Shown piece by piece: positions 59,355 through 64,000 of a stretch of 64,000 nt of DNA. Each line of letters opens with the position of its first letter. Position 1 is the stretch's first letter. The notes below the pieces were generated by a model. The model was not told where the DNA came from, did not search any database, and saw nothing but the letters and a program-made list of their open reading frames with translations. Source of the stretch: Volvariella volvacea V23 (taxonomy: Eukaryota > Basidiomycota > Agaricomycetes > Agaricales > Pluteaceae). The stretch spans positions 18,236 through 82,235 of the forward strand of contig KB722737.1 in NCBI GenBank assembly GCA_000349905.1, in the 5' to 3' direction. The position numbers were made by a program, and so were the translations under genes.

Positions 59355-60424
59355 ATGAGCGAAGCTTGCAGTGGCCTTGTCACCTCAGAAATCGCACTCT
59401 CAGGACGGGGCATTAGAATGTAAGCGGTCATCATTACTGTCTCACTGACGCTCATCATCGTCGATTCACTAGCTCCATCTATATCCAAGTATTCTGCGTT
59501 AGTGAGTGGTCCGATGTTGTCACCCCAACCGCCGCAAGCTCACCTCCGCCGAGTTGTATCCACCATCCACTGCAGGTCATACTCAAAGCTCCGAGGTGGG
59601 GCGTTGGCCCTCGCTATCACCGTCGTTGCATATGCGGCAGCCGCGATCATTTTAGGACTGAAGCCAGAGCCAAGGATTACTTTTTATGAGTACGTAGACT
59701 CATATTTTTGGTTTTAAGGTAAATAATGACAAGATTTAGCGCTATTATGACCACCTATCTGTCATTGCTTCCACTGGAGGCTCTGACGTTGATGGTCCTT
59801 CTATGTGATTGGGAAAAACCAACACACCAACTCTTTTCCTTCGGAATTATCTTAATTCAAGTTGTTTTCGTCGCCGCTATCCTCGCTACCGTATATTGGG
59901 CACCTCGTTTCGGAAACCATCCTGAATGCTTCACCGAGCTCTACCTCCCTTTCGAGGGCGTCCAACCAACTGAGATTTACCGCAGGAGAGCACGTGCCCT
60001 CGGATGGTTAGCCTTTGGCTTTATTGCCCTCGAAATCGTCGTCTTCCTCGCTATTTTCCTTCATCTCAACCGTCGACGTCAAAACTCATCGAGCTTTGGC
60101 AGCGAGTCCAGACACCAAAGCCCTAGTGATGATTTTAAACCAGTCAACCCCATCTCGCGCCGCATTTGCGCATTAATTGGGATGATATCTATTTATGCGC
60201 TGCTCGTCGTAATTGTCGAGCTCGTGAGGAAGCACAACCGGGATTTGCTGGGACTGCCTGATGAGGAATGGCCCATTGGCCAGATTATGCCCGTAGCCCT
60301 TTCTATACCTCCTATCATTGAGATGGGCATACTTCTTTACACAATATACAAGATTGACAACCGTATAGCCACGTTGTTTTCAAATTCTTCAGTAGATGGC
60401 GCAATTCTGCACAAAGAAATGTAA
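59355..60424 (+). CDS. Multi-pass membrane protein, unrecognised family
   Basis: Probably four exons. Exon 1 is 59355-59419 (starts MSEACSGLVTSEIALSGRG). Exon 2 starts at 59473 (SIYIQVFC). Exon 3 ends at 59688 with KPEPRITFYE. The last exon, from about 59737 to 60424, begins FSAIMTTYLSLLPLEAL. The exon 2 donor is unsettled: GTGAGT at 59502 joined to 59597, or GTGGTC at 59506 joined to 59577; both keep frame. At least five hydrophobic spans are visible (ALALAITVVAYAAAAIILG; two before residue 150; WLAFGFIALEIVVFLAIFL; ICALIGMISIYALLVVIV; a last one near IEMGILLYTIY). A cytosolic loop of Ser/Gln/Asp lies between. I do not recognise the family. Confidence 0.65.
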
Positions 60425-60797
60425 TTTATATAGTATGACTGTCTTCCTGATTCCATTGGAATCTGACTGTTTTCGCCATAGGTTTTACCCTATTTTAGTC
60501 CCAAAACGCTCATCATAAGTAGCAGTATCATTAGCTTGAGCCTTGAGCGCCCCTTATTGATTATATGACATGTTGGACCCTTCTGAACAATATATATCGA
60601 TGATCGAGATCTGAACGCCGTCTGCATGACATTGAGGGATATCGAGCCAACGTCAAGCCTTGAAACGCGCTGATTCATTTTGTGGATGTGTCACTCGTGC
60701 GTATCAAGTCAAGCAAGTGGAAAATTCATTTACTACAAATACATATCCTGACAAACCTATTTCTACCTTACGCGATAGGCATAGTGGGTTTGCCGTC
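60425..60797. other. Short intergenic region, nothing recognised
   Basis: 373 bp between the membrane-protein gene and the end of the decayed gene at 60798. No feature seen. Confidence 0.5.
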
Positions 60798-61480
60798 CTA
60801 TCCCGACTCGTTTTCTCCGTTAAAATTAGACTTGATCAGGCGGAGAAGACGCATGTCGAAAGCATAGTCCCTTAAAAATGTCGCCATTTCTGCATTAGGA
60901 TCACCTTTAGAGCCTCCTTCGGTCAAGAGTTTCGGGTACGCTTCATTATAATTTGTGCGGAGTGAGTCATTGCCTAACTTGTGGATTGACCCAAAATGCG
61001 TGAAATACTTGAGTCCTGGTTATTGTGATATGAGTAGATTTATTCCCGATATATAGTGGCGAGAAATACTGACCAAAAAGCGTCATGGATAGACTGTCGC
61101 TGAACAAAAACGTGAAGATGATGTTGGACGTAGTCCAGAGACCACCAAGTGCTGACAATCCGGCAGTGAGGCTTCCCTTAATGTCCCAAAAAAGTTGTAT
61201 TTTGATAAGTTTGCCAAAGATACCGGACGACGTTTGCAATGATATTCTTGTTTGGGAGGAGATGAATAGGTTTTGAGTTCATAATAACCAGATAGGGGTC
61301 TTTTACCATGCCAACTAGGACCAAGAGAGCAGTATCCCGTTCTGACATATGCGTTTCAAGTTCGAGATAGGGAAATGAACTCCAGTCAATGCTGATCAAA
61401 CGATCTGGCATAGTCAGGTATATAGGACTAGCAAGTGATACTTGGATCCTAGTTGAAGCTGCCACCCATATGCATTATAC
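60798..61480 (-). pseudogene. Truncated copy of the terminal multi-span membrane gene
   Basis: Matches the C-terminal third of the neighbour at 61815 onward. RIQVSLASPIYLTMPDRLIS, LNS/MNSKPIHLLPNKNII-type and VVRYLWQTYQ segments lie at 61200-61465, then GLSALGGLWTTSNIIFTF and SLSMTLFG near 61080-61150. After an intron come GLKYFTHFGSIHKLGN and TEGGSKGDP (60800-61000). The 5' two-thirds are missing. The stretch between YQ and the LSALGG part, about 80 residues in the neighbour, is deleted, and the join shifts the frame. It is therefore a 5'-truncated, internally deleted pseudogene. Confidence 0.78.
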
Positions 61481-61814
61481 CACCTTGTCCTGCTGACATG
61501 TGTGATCATCTATGTCCTCAAATTTGACTTCTCGTCTAATGCCTATAGTAAAGAATTCGGCTCAACGATCATATACAAACAGGCCACTTAGGTTCACTCT
61601 CAGTGGGTTTCGACAGCATTTATGTAGAGGCATCAGTAAGCTGATCATAAGTGGGTACCATCGCATGAATTTTTGCAGGAAAGAAAAGTACCAAGCCTGA
61701 GTCTCTGGTACCACACACTGGGCGGGAATAGGGTATAGGGCATGCACAACCCCCAACAGTAAGTAGCTCCATTTCTTCATGTAGATAAGGCATTGTGTAG
61801 GAATACACTTTCAA

Positions 61815-64000
61815 TCACCGCCGATCTGTGCACAAGACGCGGCGATATCCTGACTCACTCAACTTATCTGATGCCTTTGACTCTCTCTCGATTGGCCGCA
61901 TATCAAAAGCATAATCCCTCAAGAATGTAGCCATCCCCGCTTCAGGATCACCCTTGGAGCCTCCTTCAGTCAAGAGTTGGGGGTAAGCCCCGCTGTAGCC
62001 TTCACGAAGCGACTGATTGTTCAATTTGTGAATCAACCCGAAATGTGTAAAGTACTTGAGCCCTTAGTATGTGCTATGAGTGATCTTTTCCTCTGGATAA
62101 TGTAGGTGTTACTAACCGAAAAGTGTCATTGATAGAGTACCGCCAAACAAAAATGTATACACAACATTGGACACAGTCCATAAACCACCAAGTGTAGACA
62201 GACCAGAGAGGAAGGCACCTTCGGCATTGTCTCTTTCGATACGCAATGACCTGATAGCATTATATTGGTGATAAATGCGGAGTACGGTCAGATTGGATGC
62301 TGGTGGATGTGGATCGGATATGATGCTAGCAATTTCTGCAGCCACAAAGCTCCTCAATTTTCCGGTCCCCTGTTGGCGTGGATTAGTACGGAGAACCATA
62401 GGGAGAAGCGCAACATACAAAGAACAAGGGTGTGTCGAAGGTGGTGGACAAGGGCGCTTGATACATCTGTCGTAGATACCGGACAACATTCACAATAAGA
62501 TTAGTGTTTGGGAGGAGGTGTATAGGTTTAGTATTCAGCATGGCCAGGTCGGGATCTCTTGCCATGTCAACGAGGACAGAAAGGGTAAAATCGCGTCCAG
62601 ACATGAATGTCTCATTATGGGGAATTGAGCTCCAATTGACACTAATCAGGAGATCTGGGGTGGTTAGGTACATGGGACTGTCCAGGGATATCTGGATCCT
62701 ATCCGAAGCTGTGAAGGATGTTCGTGTCATTACAACTTAGTACTGCTAAAATGACATACGTTTGGTATTTTTCTTGAATGCTACTCGACCAGGACATCGA
62801 GAAACCCACATTCCCAATTCTACAAACCTATCTGAAGTGTTATCGTACTCCATCTCATTTCCCGTAGGGGGGGAGGACTCTTGAATGGTGGGAATAGTAC
62901 AATTGGACTCAGAAACCTCCTTGATCGCTTGGATTCCTTCACTTAAGGGACCAAGGTACTCCATTAGATCAGGAAAATCCCTGTCTTTCCATTGGGGCTC
63001 TATGGTTACCGAGGTGTTAATAAAAGGAGCTAGGATATGTGGTGCAAACTATGTTTATGGTCAGAAACCCATATCAATGTTAGAATGGGTATGTAGCGCT
63101 TACTATGATTATGCTTAATTCATACTCCTCCATGGTCTTGAATATGTCTCCGGTTATATCCCGACCATAGTAAGTTTTAACTTGTCTGAACACTGAACCA
63201 CGCATTGGTTTGACCAAGAGGGTATACCCAATCACAACAATGAAGAATCCGAAGCATCCAACGGCAACAAACTTTCTTATAAAGCTTGTTAGTTTGCCTT
63301 CTCCTCTGCGTTGCTTATTTAGTCCAATCTACTGCATACAAATCATAAAGGGGCACTCACACATCCAAATCTCCAGCGAGCGCTTTTCCAAACAGTAAAC
63401 GCAAACGTAAACGAAAATCAGGCCGATGCTTCGGACCGTTGTATGTTTTTTGAGGAACTCCCAAAAGAAACTTTTTCTTGTGATCGTTGCATCCTTCGAG
63501 GGGATCCACTAGATCGAACGACAGAAAAAATCTGCAGACCCCAACACGTGCAACCGATGCGATTGTCAAGGTGAAAAGAAGTGTGTACAGGTACATCTGA
63601 ATGCGTGCTGTAACACCCAATATCATGATCTGCTCATCCAGGTCCCAAACGAAAAAATAAGGGACCAATCCGATCTGCCATACTGCAGTCCATTGTCCTT
63701 TATTAAGTGTCAGAGATATCTAAGTAAGGGAAAGACAGCTAAGGGAGGCTGACCGTGGATAGGAAAAATGAAAAAGGCGACATAGAGTGCATTGAGCGGA
63801 AAAAGGACAAGGAGACTGTTCAAATGTATCAATCTAACCGCGACAAGCAAGAAATAATATGCCGTACCCGAGAAGGATATGAATGAAGACACAAGCGCTG
63901 CACAATAACCAACGAAAAGAGATGGTGCTGTCGTATGATATTGTGTATCCGTCCTTCAGGTCCAAAACGAGTGTCGATGTGGTGATAATAACATTGAAGA
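61815..64000 (-). CDS. Large multi-span membrane protein, 5' partial
   Basis: Spliced gene whose 5' end lies past the right edge; stop at 61815. Segments in order from the N-terminal side: membrane spans near 63960-63710; VPYFFVWDLDEQIMILGVTA and LYTLLFTLTIASVARVGV; KTYNGPKHRPDFRLRLRLL; a span FVAVGCFGFFIVVIGYTLLV; then PMRGSVF, DITGDIFKTMEEYEL; YLGPLSEGIQ; NCTIPTIQ; LGMWVSRCPGRVAFK; DSPMYLTTPDLLISV; LNTKPIHLLPNTNLI; LSTLGGLWTVSNVVYTFLFG; GLKYFTHFGLIHKLNN; MATFLRDYAFDMRPI. The final hydrophobic unit plus short cytosolic tail is typical of an uncharacterised family widespread in mushroom fungi (recalled, not searched). Function unknown. A truncated copy lies just downstream. Confidence 0.75.

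Overview
The window is nuclear DNA of a filamentous basidiomycete, most likely a mushroom-forming Agaricomycete. The evidence is its dense short introns (mostly 50-80 bp, GT...AG with CTRAY-like branch sites), a one-chain ATP-citrate lyase, many divergent F-box/leucine-rich genes, and multi-membrane-span and PaxU-like families seen in mushroom genomes. A run of 100 N at 44286-44385 marks a scaffold gap. All exon models below were read by eye from splice signals, frame continuity and family motifs; no search or alignment program was run.

Layout. 1-3.1 kb: the end of an unknown gene, then a tandem pair of CCCH-finger-like genes, the first decayed and the second open. 3.2-4.8 kb: F-box gene. 7.4-11.8 kb: tandem pair of UBL3-like membrane-anchored ubiquitin-fold genes, each ending in a cysteine lipidation motif; the first carries a 40-bp minisatellite in an intron. 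11.8-14.9 kb: no gene seen. 14.9-19.3 kb: ATP-citrate lyase, nine exons. 20.4-30.9 kb: an F-box cluster (three intact genes, one pseudogene) interrupted by ORC2 and an unrecognised basic protein.

31.2-43.7 kb is a compact housekeeping block: NADH pyrophosphatase (NPY1 type), mitochondrial ribosomal protein uL16m, the U4/U6 snRNP protein Prp3, the decapping co-activator Dcp1 and the SWR1-complex subunit Swc5. uL16m/Prp3 and Dcp1/Swc5 are divergent pairs sharing short promoters. 44.5-60.4 kb is accessory: glutamate decarboxylase (14 exons), a 20-exon MFS transporter, an intact and a decayed PaxU-like (DUF829) hydrolase, a short-chain dehydrogenase, another F-box gene and a multi-pass membrane protein. 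60.8-64 kb: a decayed and an apparently intact copy of a large multi-span membrane family, the latter cut by the window edge.

Recurring theme: tandem duplication followed by decay of one copy. It is seen in the CCCH pair, the F-box cluster, the PaxU-like pair and the terminal membrane family. Tiny coding exons (4, 13, 16, 17, 20 and 23 nt) recur, so automated gene calls here are likely to be wrong at N termini.
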